Assembly (NCBI GenBank): GCA_002339135.1
Contig: DDJR01000059.1
Coordinates: 1 to 13,371 of the forward strand
DNA length: 13,371 nucleotides
Direction: 5' to 3'
From: Flavobacteriales bacterium UBA2619
GTDB lineage: Bacteria > Bacteroidota > Bacteroidia > Flavobacteriales_D > Sanyastnellaceae
Shown here: piece after piece, positions 7,020-13,371 of the stretch
Layout of the letters: every line of letters begins with the position of its first letter
Position numbering within the stretch: position 1 is the first letter of the stretch
The notes under the pieces: generated by a model
Databases searched by the model: none
Seen by the model: only the letters and a program-made list of their open reading frames with translations
Told to the model about the DNA's origin: nothing
Program-made: the position numbers and the translations under genes

Positions 7020-9617
7020 GTGAAAAAAGTGTTGGTATTCGGGGCCGGTGGGCAATTAGGTGGTTTTCTTTTGCGAAGATATACTTCGGATACAGAGATT
7101 GTGTGGTCGGGGTATACAAGAGAAGAACTTGACATCACAGATTTTTCTCAAATAGAAGATGTTCTTGACAAAGAAAAACCTTTTGCTGTCGTCAATGCGG
7201 CGGCTTATACTAACGTAGACAAAGCTGAAACAGAAAAGCAATTGGCCTGGGACGTGAACGCAAAAGCCCCCTCATTTATTGCCAAAGCTTGTTCTGTTAG
7301 AGGGGTCGTTCTTGTGCATATTAGTACAGACTACGTTTTTAATGGGGAGAATGGAGGGACTGCGAAGAAGCCGTATGGGACCAAAGATGAAGTGAATCCA
7401 ATTGGAGTTTATGGCAAATCTAAAGAAGCTGGTGAGCGTGCAGTGATGGAAGCGATGTCTGAAACAGGGAGTTGTTATATTTTAAGAACAGGGTGGCTTT
7501 ATGACAACAAGGGCTCTAACTTCTTTACGACAATGGCTCGAATAGGCTCAGAAAGAAGTGCCGTCAAAGTTGTTTACGATCAAAGAGGAACTCCGACCTA
7601 CGTAGGCTCTTTCTCAGAGGCAATTAGGTCATTGCTCGTCAGTGGTTCTAAAATAGACAGTGGTATTTTACACTTTAGTGATGAAGGCGTTACTTGTTGG
7701 GCTTCTTTTGCCCGTGAGATATTTGCCCAGCTGAACATGGATGTGGATGTTGAGGGAATTACCTCGGAGGAATATCCCAGCAAGACAAAGCGACCATCCA
7801 ATTCCCATCTCGACGGATCTCCACTCAGAGAGTTGTTGAACTTGACTAAAATAACTTGGCAAAAAGCATTAGAAATGTGTATAAACAGTGAATATGTAAA
7901 CGTGAAAGAACGGGCAAAGGTTTGGACCCAAGAGCCCTATGATTTGCAAACTAGACAAATGGTTAAAGAATGGCTAATCCATGATGAAGAGAACCTTCTC
8001 ATGGAGGCTTTTCACAAGGACATAGAATTTGGGACAGGTGGAATGCGCGGTATTTGTGGTCCCGGAACGAACAGAATCAATGCGTCTGTTATTGCAAGTT
8101 CGACTCAAGGCTTGGTGAATTACATTCATGGAGTTACACAAAAGAGTAGTGAGCCGTTGAAAGTTGCAATAGCTTACGATTGCCGGAATCAGAGTGCAGA
8201 ACTTGCTGAAGTGACAGCACGTGTATTGGCAGGAAACGGCATTCAAGCTTTGCTTTACGCTGAACTCAGATCGACCCCCCAACTTTCTTATACTGTTCGA
8301 GCGTTAGGTTGCGTTGCTGGAATTGTCATAACGGCTTCTCACAACCCACCAGAATATAATGGTTACAAGGTTTATTGGAGCGATGGAGGTCAAATCATCG
8401 CTCCCCATGACTCTGGGATTATCTCAGAAGTGCGAAAAGTAAAATCTCTGCTGGAGGTAAAGATGTCTAAGGGGCCAATCACTTCTGAAAATCGAATTAC
8501 CATGCTCGGACCTGAGCAAGACGAGGGTTATCTGAATGCTGTTTTAGAGTTGCGACGTTCTACCTCCCTTGAAAAAAACGGTTCTGATTTGTGTTTGGTT
8601 TATACAGGTCTCCATGGAACAGGGTCAGTCAGTGTTCCGCCGGCATTAAAGCTATTTGGCTTTTCCAATGTCCATGAAGTCATGTCTCAAAAAGAATCAG
8701 ACGGAAATTTCCCTACAGTTTCAAGCCCCAACCCAGAGGAGGGACAAGCCCTAGCTGAAGCCATCTTTTTAGGCGAAAAGGTAGGTGCGTCACTTGTGAT
8801 GGGAACCGATCCAGATGCTGATAGAGTTGGCTTAGCTGTTCCAAACGGGCAGGGTGGATTTCAACTTTTGAATGGCAATGAAACGGGTGCGCTACTGTTC
8901 GACTATGTCCTCAGATGTGGTGGAGACAAAGGCACACCCTTTGGTTCTAAAGAATTTGTTGCTTCTACGATTGTCACCTCTCCGCTTCTGGGAGAAATCG
9001 GAAAAGGTTATGGATTGGGAGTTAGAACAACTCTCACTGGCTTTAAACACATCGCCGCTGCGATTGCACAGGAAAGGGGGAGCCGCAACTTTGTTGTTGG
9101 CGCTGAAGAAAGCTACGGTTATCTGATTAAAGACACTGCCCGCGACAAAGATGCGGTCTCAGCGTGTTGTGTGATGTCGGAGCTTGCCCACACATTGCAA
9201 GAACAGGAAACCACCATGCTTGAAAGATTGGAGGAAATACACAGAAGGTTTGGTCTTTATCAAGAAGGGCTGATTTCAATTGTGAAAAGCGGAAGAGACG
9301 GTGCGAAAGAGATTTCAGATATGATCACATCATTTAGAACGAATCCGCCAGAAACCTTGGCAGGAGATAAAGTGATTGAGTTTTCTGATTTTGCCAGTTC
9401 TGAGGGAACCAAATACAACCTACCCAAATCCAATGTGCTGCAGTTTGTAACAGAAAAAGGTTCTATCGTAACAGTTCGCCCTTCAGGAACAGAGCCTAAG
9501 ATTAAATTTTACGTCAGTGTGAAAGGGAATCTAACTTCGGGCGATGATTATCAGGAGGCAAAAGAGGAGTTGAAAACCAGGGTTAAAAATCTGTTTGAAG
9601 CTTTTAGAGCGAATTAG
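7020..9617 (+). CDS. rfbD: Fused dTDP-4-dehydrorhamnose reductase (RmlD) and phosphohexomutase
   Basis: A single 865-codon frame encoding two complete enzymes. Residues 1 to about 288 are an RmlD-type short-chain reductase: nucleotide-binding GAGGQLG (8-14), STDYVFNG (102-109) and the catalytic YGKSK (Tyr131, Lys135). RmlD reduces dTDP-4-keto-rhamnose to dTDP-rhamnose. Residues from about 295 to 865 are a phosphoglucomutase/phosphomannomutase of the alpha-phosphohexomutase family. They show EFGTGGMRG (336-344), phosphoserine loop TASHNP (438-443, Ser440), metal loop GTDPDADR (595-602), sugar loop GAEESYG (694-700) and phosphate loop RPSGTEPKIKFY (820-831). All active-site motifs are present in both halves. 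These proteins are normally separate; here only about six residues link them. The start is GTG at 7020, right before MKKVLVFG. An in-frame GTG at 7902 could also start a separate mutase. A fusion-creating indel or assembly error at the junction cannot be excluded. Hexose preference of the mutase is not readable. Confidence 0.9.
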   Translation: MKKVLVFGAGGQLGGFLLRRYTSDTEIVWSGYTREELDITDFSQIEDVLDKEKPFAVVNAAAYTNVDKAETEKQLAWDVNAKAPSFIAKACSVRGVVLVHISTDYVFNGENGGTAKKPYGTKDEVNPIGVYGKSKEAGERAVMEAMSETGSCYILRTGWLYDNKGSNFFTTMARIGSERSAVKVVYDQRGTPTYVGSFSEAIRSLLVSGSKIDSGILHFSDEGVTCWASFAREIFAQLNMDVDVEGITSEEYPSKTKRPSNSHLDGSPLRELLNLTKITWQKALEMCINSEYVNVKERAKVWTQEPYDLQTRQMVKEWLIHDEENLLMEAFHKDIEFGTGGMRGICGPGTNRINASVIASSTQGLVNYIHGVTQKSSEPLKVAIAYDCRNQSAELAEVTARVLAGNGIQALLYAELRSTPQLSYTVRALGCVAGIVITASHNPPEYNGYKVYWSDGGQIIAPHDSGIISEVRKVKSLLEVKMSKGPITSENRITMLGPEQDEGYLNAVLELRRSTSLEKNGSDLCLVYTGLHGTGSVSVPPALKLFGFSNVHEVMSQKESDGNFPTVSSPNPEEGQALAEAIFLGEKVGASLVMGTDPDADRVGLAVPNGQGGFQLLNGNETGALLFDYVLRCGGDKGTPFGSKEFVASTIVTSPLLGEIGKGYGLGVRTTLTGFKHIAAAIAQERGSRNFVVGAEESYGYLIKDTARDKDAVSACCVMSELAHTLQEQETTMLERLEEIHRRFGLYQEGLISIVKSGRDGAKEISDMITSFRTNPPETLAGDKVIEFSDFASSEGTKYNLPKSNVLQFVTEKGSIVTVRPSGTEPKIKFYVSVKGNLTSGDDYQEAKEELKTRVKNLFEAFRAN

Positions 9618-10204
9618 TTTGCTTGTTGTGTCTTGACCGCCTCGATTTTATCCTTTGTCTTTTCAATACTTCCCTTAACTTTTTCTTCGATTTTATCTAA
9701 GTCAGTCGTCACGTAAAAATCTTTCCAGTAGGGCAAAACAAGTGGCGCGATTGATTCCACAATGGGAAAGACGACACATTCATCTGTGGCGTTTTCTAAC
9801 AGTACATCATTTCCAAACCCTTTCACCCCGAAAATGATAAATGTCAAAATCACGGCGTTTTTTGCAACCCCAAAAACAGCACCGACGACTTTGTTTGCAA
9901 GCCCCAATGCCACAAGTTTAAGGGCTCCCTCAAGTACTTTTGCAAGCATGTGTACACTTAAAACGACGACAAAAAATACCGTTGCAAACGAAGCCACAGC
10001 AATTTGTTTCTCAGACCAGTCTACTTTTACGCTTATTTCAGATGCCAGTGCATCCGCACAAAAGTAGGCCGCTAAAGCCCCAACAATGATGGCTGTAAAA
10101 GAAGCAAGTGTTAGAATTAGACCTTTTTTAAAGCCGGTAATCGCACCCCAAATTAGAACAACAAGCAGAATGACATCTGTGAGGGGTATTGGTAATGAAT
10201 CCAT
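9614..10204 (-). CDS. CvpA family membrane protein
   Basis: A 196-residue inner-membrane protein with four predicted membrane segments (about 7-22, 28-50, 66-88 and 104-126), the family motif WGAITGFKKGL (19-29) after the first helix, and a charged, lysine/glutamate-rich C-terminal tail (about 168-196) likely to be helical and soluble. CvpA proteins are linked to colicin V production/export and to envelope stress tolerance in Enterobacteria; in Bacteroidetes the role is not established. I chose ATG at 10204 because it puts the first helix near the N-terminus, as in the family; an upstream in-frame TTG (10246) would overlap the divergent aspartokinase gene. The stop overlaps the stop of the RmlD fusion gene by four bases (TTAG read on both strands). 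Confidence 0.85.
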   Translation of the reverse strand: MDSLPIPLTDVILLVVLIWGAITGFKKGLILTLASFTAIIVGALAAYFCADALASEISVKVDWSEKQIAVASFATVFFVVVLSVHMLAKVLEGALKLVALGLANKVVGAVFGVAKNAVILTFIIFGVKGFGNDVLLENATDECVVFPIVESIAPLVLPYWKDFYVTTDLDKIEEKVKGSIEKTKDKIEAVKTQQAN

Positions 10205-10228
10205 AATGCAATGTAGTAACTTAGTGGC

Positions 10229-11494
10229 GTGCAATTTCAAGTACAAAATTTAACTGTCCATAAATTTGGTGGAGCATCTGTAAAAGACGCAGATGCTGTG
10301 AGGAATGTGGAATCCATTTTATCCAAGTGCTTCATTTCGCCCGCTGTAGTCGTCGTTTCTGCGATGGGCAAAACAACGAATAAACTGGAATTGGTTTTTT
10401 CCACCTTGGTTGCTGAAGGTTTTGACAAAGCCTTGGATCAATTAAACGAAGTGGTCTCAGAACATCAGCAGGTGATCAGTGATCTTGAATTAAATTTAGA
10501 TCTAAGCAACCTATTTCATGCTGCCTTAAAGAAATCACATTCCCTTGGTGATCCAGATGCAGCTTATGATGAATTGGTCGCATCAGGTGAAGATGCAAGT
10601 ACAAAGATTTTATCTGCATATTTGGATGTGAAGCGTGGTGATGTGGAATGGAGAGATGTGAGGGATATTGTTGAAACAGATGCAAGGCACAACAGTGCGC
10701 GAGTTGATGAGAGTAGATTAACTGAAATGGGTGTTCCTCTTAGAAGTGCTCTCTCGAAGTCCTCAAAAACAATCATTGTTACACAAGGTTTTATAGGAAA
10801 GAGTCGCGGTGGAAAAACAACGACACTCGGAAGGGAAGGGTCAGACTATTCAGCCGCTTTGCTAGCTTGTGCCATTGGTGCTAAAGAGGTCGTGATTTGG
10901 AAGGATGTGCCGGGAATGCTGAATGCAGATCCACGAATTTTTGAAGGCACACAGACTGTGGAAGAGCTGGATTACTCAGAAGCACTTGAGTTGAGCTATT
11001 ACGGAGCGAGTGTGATTCACCCCAGAACGGTGAAACCTCTTCAAAACCTAGATATTCCTTTGACCGTAAGAAGCTTTGTTGATTTAACTGCGAAGCAAAC
11101 AAGGATCGCTCGTTTCCCAGGACAGACACCATCATTTCCGATGTATATCTCCAGGCCCAATGTAACCCGTTTGTCAATCGGACCTTCTGATCAGTCTTTT
11201 GTCGGGGAGGATCACCTTAGCTCTGTCTTTGGCGCGTTAGATGATGCGGGCATACATGTTAGAATGATGCAGAATTCAGCTGTACAGTTTGACATCATCT
11301 TTGACACAAACGAAGGCAGGGAGACAAAGTTGATTGATCAATTGGGTGAAGCTGTTTGGGCTAAAGCTACGAGAGGTCTTGAATTGCTCACAGTGAGGCA
11401 TGGCTCAGATGAGTTGGTCGAAAAATTGACTGCGAAAAGGACGGTCTTGATGGAACAAAAAAGTCCATCGACTGTAAGGAGGCTGCTGGCTTAG
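10229..11494 (+). CDS. lysC: Aspartate kinase (monofunctional)
   Basis: A 421-residue cytoplasmic enzyme that phosphorylates aspartate, the committed step to lysine, methionine, threonine and diaminopimelate. The kinase domain shows KFGGASV (12-18), SGEDASTKILSAYL (119-132), GREGSDYSA (201-209) and WKDVPGMLNADPR (224-236), then SYYGASVIHPRT (256-267). A C-terminal regulatory region (about 310-390) has the ACT-like pattern SSVFGALDDAGIHVRMMQNSAVQFDIIFD, which is normally the site of amino-acid feedback. There is no homoserine dehydrogenase domain. The start is GTG at 10229; no ATG occurs upstream of the KFGGASV strand. It diverges from the CvpA gene with only 24 bases between starts, and its stop directly abuts the stop of the convergent DUF2795 gene. 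No leader peptide or riboswitch is visible, nor room for one. Confidence 0.95.
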   Translation: MQFQVQNLTVHKFGGASVKDADAVRNVESILSKCFISPAVVVVSAMGKTTNKLELVFSTLVAEGFDKALDQLNEVVSEHQQVISDLELNLDLSNLFHAALKKSHSLGDPDAAYDELVASGEDASTKILSAYLDVKRGDVEWRDVRDIVETDARHNSARVDESRLTEMGVPLRSALSKSSKTIIVTQGFIGKSRGGKTTTLGREGSDYSAALLACAIGAKEVVIWKDVPGMLNADPRIFEGTQTVEELDYSEALELSYYGASVIHPRTVKPLQNLDIPLTVRSFVDLTAKQTRIARFPGQTPSFPMYISRPNVTRLSIGPSDQSFVGEDHLSSVFGALDDAGIHVRMMQNSAVQFDIIFDTNEGRETKLIDQLGEAVWAKATRGLELLTVRHGSDELVEKLTAKRTVLMEQKSPSTVRRLLA

Positions 11495-11716
11495 TTAGTA
11501 TTCGTCTTCGTTAAAGAAGAAGTCCTCTTTCGAGGGATAATCAGGCCAAATATCCTCAATGGTGTCATAGTTTTCACCATCATCTTGAAGACCCTGAAGG
11601 TTTTCGACTACTTCAAGGGGCGCTCCTGTACGCATAGCGAAATCAATTAGCTCGTCTTTTGAAGCGGGCCATGGTGCGTCCTCTAGGTAAGAGGCTAATT
11701 CTAGTGTCCAATACAT
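11495..11716 (-). CDS. Small acidic DUF2795 family protein
   Basis: A 73-residue protein resembling a small DUF2795-type protein common in Bacteroidetes, with conserved-looking stretches MYWTLELASYLEDAPWP, KDELIDFAMRTGAPLEVVENL and a very acidic end (IWPDYPSKEDFFFNEDEY). About 20 of 73 residues are Asp or Glu against three Lys/Arg. There is no signal peptide or membrane segment, so it should be cytoplasmic. Function is unknown; small size and strong negative charge would suit a protein-binding or nucleic-acid-mimicking role, but that is speculation. It has its own likely promoter (11759-11788), and its stop sits immediately next to the lysC stop. Confidence 0.83.
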   Translation of the reverse strand: MYWTLELASYLEDAPWPASKDELIDFAMRTGAPLEVVENLQGLQDDGENYDTIEDIWPDYPSKEDFFFNEDEY

Positions 11717-11758
11717 TCGTTTCTATTTGTGTCTTGTTTGCACAAGGTTTACAGCGCG

Positions 11759-11788
11759 CAAAAGTAACCGAATCTCTATAATTTGCAA
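11759..11788 (-). promoter_or_regulatory. Bacteroidetes-type promoter for the DUF2795 gene
   Basis: On the minus strand a TTG (11786-11788) is followed after exactly 19 bases by TACTTTTG (11759-11766), an exact match to the Bacteroidetes -33/-7 consensus TTG-N19-TAnnTTTG. Transcription would start around 11753, giving a leader of roughly 35-40 bases before the ATG at 11716. The -33 element lies inside the last codons of the adenosyltransferase gene, so the small gene can be expressed independently of it. Confidence 0.55.
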
Positions 11789-12327
11789 GTTTTCCATGCA
11801 ATTTCTTCAGTTTCTGTTAAATATGACAACAATCTAGCGGTTGTAAACAGCAAATCGGACAGTCGGTTGAGGTATTTTATCAGCTCTGGATTAACCTCTT
11901 CTTCACGGGATAGTCCAACACACCTGCGTTCAGCTCTTCGGCAAACAGCTCTTGCGATGTGAGCGTCTGCGACGGCTGGATGACCTCCAGGAAGTAAGAA
12001 GTTTTTTAAAGCTGGCATTTTTTCATCCGCCATGTCCATCCAATCTTCAAACTTTTTGATGGCGTGTTCGGATAAATTTGGAAGTTTGTCTCGCATGTTT
12101 GAATCCTTTGTTGCTAGGTGAGAGCCAATCGTAAACAGTTCCGCCTGAATTTCTCTAAAAAACACAGCGTTTTCTAACATTGCTTCATGCTCAATGAGCT
12201 TTCCGATGAAGGAGTTAAGCTCATCGACAGTTCCATAAGCCTCTATTCTAAGGTCGTCTTTTGGGACGCGGGTGCCTCCAAAAAGACCTGTTGTTCCATC
12301 ATCACCTGTTCTTGTATATATGCGCAT
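11776..12327 (-). CDS. PduO-type cob(I)alamin adenosyltransferase
   Basis: A 183-residue ATP:co(I)rrinoid adenosyltransferase, which transfers the adenosyl group of ATP to reduced cobalamin to make coenzyme B12. The N-terminal ATP-binding segment TRTGDDGTTGLFGGTR (5-20), GTVDELNS (32-39), FLLPGG (110-115), the arginine-rich nucleotide site ARAVCRRAERR (125-135) and YLNRLSDLLF (152-161) all match the PduO/MMAB family; the rest should be a five-helix bundle forming a trimer. The length is normal. Such enzymes usually serve adenosylcobalamin-dependent enzymes such as methylmalonyl-CoA mutase, but none is in the window. It diverges from the dCMP-deaminase gene with a 33-base gap and lies upstream of the DUF2795 gene on the same strand. 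Confidence 0.94.
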   Translation of the reverse strand: MRIYTRTGDDGTTGLFGGTRVPKDDLRIEAYGTVDELNSFIGKLIEHEAMLENAVFFREIQAELFTIGSHLATKDSNMRDKLPNLSEHAIKKFEDWMDMADEKMPALKNFLLPGGHPAVADAHIARAVCRRAERRCVGLSREEEVNPELIKYLNRLSDLLFTTARLLSYLTETEEIAWKTCKL

Positions 12328-12360
12328 GAAACGAAGCTACGTAGATTATCTTGCGCATTA

Positions 12361-12795
12361 ATGGATGAAGCGAAGAAAAAGCAAAGGCGGTATGACAATG
12401 CCTACATGCGCATGGCTGATGAGTGGGCTAAACTTTCACATTGCACACGGAAAAATGTTGGTGCATTGATTGTGAAAGACAGGATGATTATCTCTGACGG
12501 ATACAACGGAACACCGAGTGGGTTTCCAAATGTATGTGAAAATTCTGAAGGAGATACCCACTGGTATGTTCTTCACGCAGAGGCAAATGCAATCACAAAA
12601 TTAGCTCGAAGTCTTAATTCAGCTCAAGGTGCCACACTCTATATCACACTTTCCCCGTGCCGTGATTGTGCAAAGCTCATTCTTCAATCTGGTATTTCTC
12701 GCGTTGTTTACAAACATGAGTACAAAGACACTAGCGGAATTGAATTCTTGGACAAGTCTTTGATTAAAACTGAACTTTTAGATGTCACAGAGTAA
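12361..12795 (+). CDS. Deoxycytidylate (dCMP) deaminase family protein
   Basis: A 144-residue zinc-dependent deaminase of the dCMP deaminase/ComEB type. The zinc and catalytic motifs are intact: HAEAN (72-76, with His72 as zinc ligand and Glu74 as proton shuttle) and PCRDC (99-103, zinc ligands Cys100 and Cys103). The DGYNGTPSGFPN segment (46-57) and the Cys28/Cys59 region also fit the dCMP deaminase subfamily, where extra residues can bind a second zinc. The probable reaction is dCMP to dUMP, feeding thymidylate synthesis. I start at ATG 12361, where family similarity (RRYDNAYMRMADEWAKLS) begins; the frame is open further upstream but that part overlaps the divergent adenosyltransferase gene. 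Its 3' end overlaps the S41 protease start by 14 bases, suggesting coupled expression. Confidence 0.92.
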   Translation: MDEAKKKQRRYDNAYMRMADEWAKLSHCTRKNVGALIVKDRMIISDGYNGTPSGFPNVCENSEGDTHWYVLHAEANAITKLARSLNSAQGATLYITLSPCRDCAKLILQSGISRVVYKHEYKDTSGIEFLDKSLIKTELLDVTE

Positions 12796-13371
12796 GCAGC
12801 CGCTTGTGATCGCAATTGCCCTTGCGCTTGGACTCATCTTAGGTAAGGGATGTGAGGACACCTCGGGCAGCAACGCCCGAGTAGGGTCACGTATTTCTCA
12901 CATTTTAGACCAAATTGAGGTGCTGTATGTTGATTCCATCAATCGAGAGGCCCTTGTAGATGCAGCGGTTGAGGCAATTGTAGATGAGCTCGATCCCCAT
13001 ACTTATTATTTCTCTCGATCAGAGTTGGAGGATATGGCTGCGCCAATGGAGGGAAACTTTGAAGGCATAGGTGTAGAGTTTATTATTCAAAATGACACTT
13101 TAATGGTTGTCAAAGCGATTGCAGGTGGTCCATCTGAAGAAGCTGGCATTAGGTCGGGAGATCGAATTGTGAGAGTTGAGGGTGAGGAGATTTCAGGAGT
13201 AGACCTTACGAACAAAAGAGTCATGGAACTTTTAAAAGGAACTCGTGGTACTCAAGTTGGTTTAAGTCTTTTATCAGGAACCTCAGATGACGAATACAAT
13301 GTCACAATTGTAAGAGACCGAATCCCCATTCACAGCGTGGTTGCATCTTTCATTGTTGAAGAGCATGTTGG
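12782..13371 (+). CDS. S41 family carboxy-terminal processing peptidase, 5' part only
   Basis: The first 196 full codons of a C-terminal processing (Ctp/Tsp) protease, open to the window edge. The N-terminus has a hydrophobic signal or anchor (about 8-21) followed by GKGC; Cys24 is not in a canonical lipobox, so a lipoprotein is uncertain. The region IEVLYVDSINREALVDAAVEAIV (45-67) and LDPHTYYFSRSELED match the usual N-terminal module. A PDZ domain spans about 90-165, opening with NFEGIGVEF (92-100) and including GGPSEEAGIRSGDRIV (115-130). The catalytic Ser-Lys dyad expected downstream is outside the window. The enzyme probably acts in the periplasm, cutting protein C-termini selected by the PDZ domain. 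The start ATG lies inside the last codons of the dCMP-deaminase gene. Confidence 0.92.
   Translation, partial: MSQSKQPLVIAIALALGLILGKGCEDTSGSNARVGSRISHILDQIEVLYVDSINREALVDAAVEAIVDELDPHTYYFSRSELEDMAAPMEGNFEGIGVEFIIQNDTLMVVKAIAGGPSEEAGIRSGDRIVRVEGEEISGVDLTNKRVMELLKGTRGTQVGLSLLSGTSDDEYNVTIVRDRIPIHSVVASFIVEEHV

Noticed and set aside
6977..7138. N-terminal extension of the beta-barrel protein frame to 7138
   Set aside because: The extra 54 residues would overlap the rfbD fusion gene by over 100 bases and would bury the clear signal peptide that begins at the ATG at 6976.
10205..10246. TTG start for the CvpA-family gene at 10246
   Set aside because: It would overlap the divergent lysC start and add residues not seen in the family; the ATG at 10204 places the first membrane helix correctly.
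12187..12360. Upstream extension of the deaminase frame
   Set aside because: It lies antisense inside the adenosyltransferase gene, has no family similarity, and the ATG at 12361 gives a normal-length deaminase.
1..13371. CRISPR array, tRNA/rRNA genes, insertion sequence or prophage
   Set aside because: I saw no regularly spaced repeats, no tRNA-like folds in the short spacers, no transposase or integrase motifs, and no clear shift in base composition.

Overview
The window looks like the chromosome of a Bacteroidetes bacterium, most likely a marine or freshwater Flavobacteriia/Cryomorphaceae-type member. The basis is family resemblance of the proteins, the purH-mreB-mreC-mreD-mrdA gene order, the absence of convincing Shine-Dalgarno sequences, a Bacteroidetes-type promoter (TTG, 19 bases, TAnnTTTG) in one intergenic region, and a 73-residue DUF2795 protein of a kind I associate with this phylum. 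The species cannot be named from the sequence. Gene density is very high: no gene-free stretch exceeds about 150 bases, and I see no tRNA, rRNA, CRISPR array, insertion sequence or phage gene.

Layout. Positions 1-3236 (minus strand) hold the cell-elongation cluster mreB > mreC > mreD > mrdA (PBP2, running off the left edge); mreC/mreD and mreD/mrdA overlap by a few bases. purH (3384-4928, minus) lies upstream on the same strand, across a 147-base spacer. A MacB/FtsX-type ABC permease (4986-6230, plus) diverges from purH and converges on a small secreted, probably outer-membrane beta-barrel protein (6248-6976, minus). Diverging from that is a 865-residue fused protein (7020-9617, plus): an RmlD dTDP-4-dehydrorhamnose reductase joined in frame to a complete phosphohexomutase. 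Then come a CvpA-family membrane protein (9614-10204, minus), a monofunctional aspartokinase (10229-11494, plus), the DUF2795 protein (11495-11716, minus), a PduO-type cobalamin adenosyltransferase (11776-12327, minus), a dCMP-deaminase-family protein (12361-12795, plus) and the start of an S41 carboxy-terminal processing protease (12782-13371, plus, running off the right edge).

How they fit together. The left third is one functional unit: the MreBCD scaffold and PBP2 direct lateral-wall peptidoglycan synthesis. The rest is a string of housekeeping genes in alternating orientation with very tight spacing: divergent gaps of 24-57 bases, and convergent ends that nearly touch, abut or overlap. 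The fusion protein joins glucose-6-phosphate/glucose-1-phosphate interconversion (entry to dTDP-sugar synthesis) to the last step of dTDP-rhamnose synthesis, so it could contribute to surface polysaccharide. No rmlA, rmlB or rmlC is in the window.

I do not see a defence system, mobile island or obviously new multi-gene system. The RmlD-phosphohexomutase fusion is the most unusual item. Lesser points are the permease without an adjacent ATPase, the unassigned beta-barrel protein, and a well-formed promoter lying inside the 3' end of the adenosyltransferase gene.
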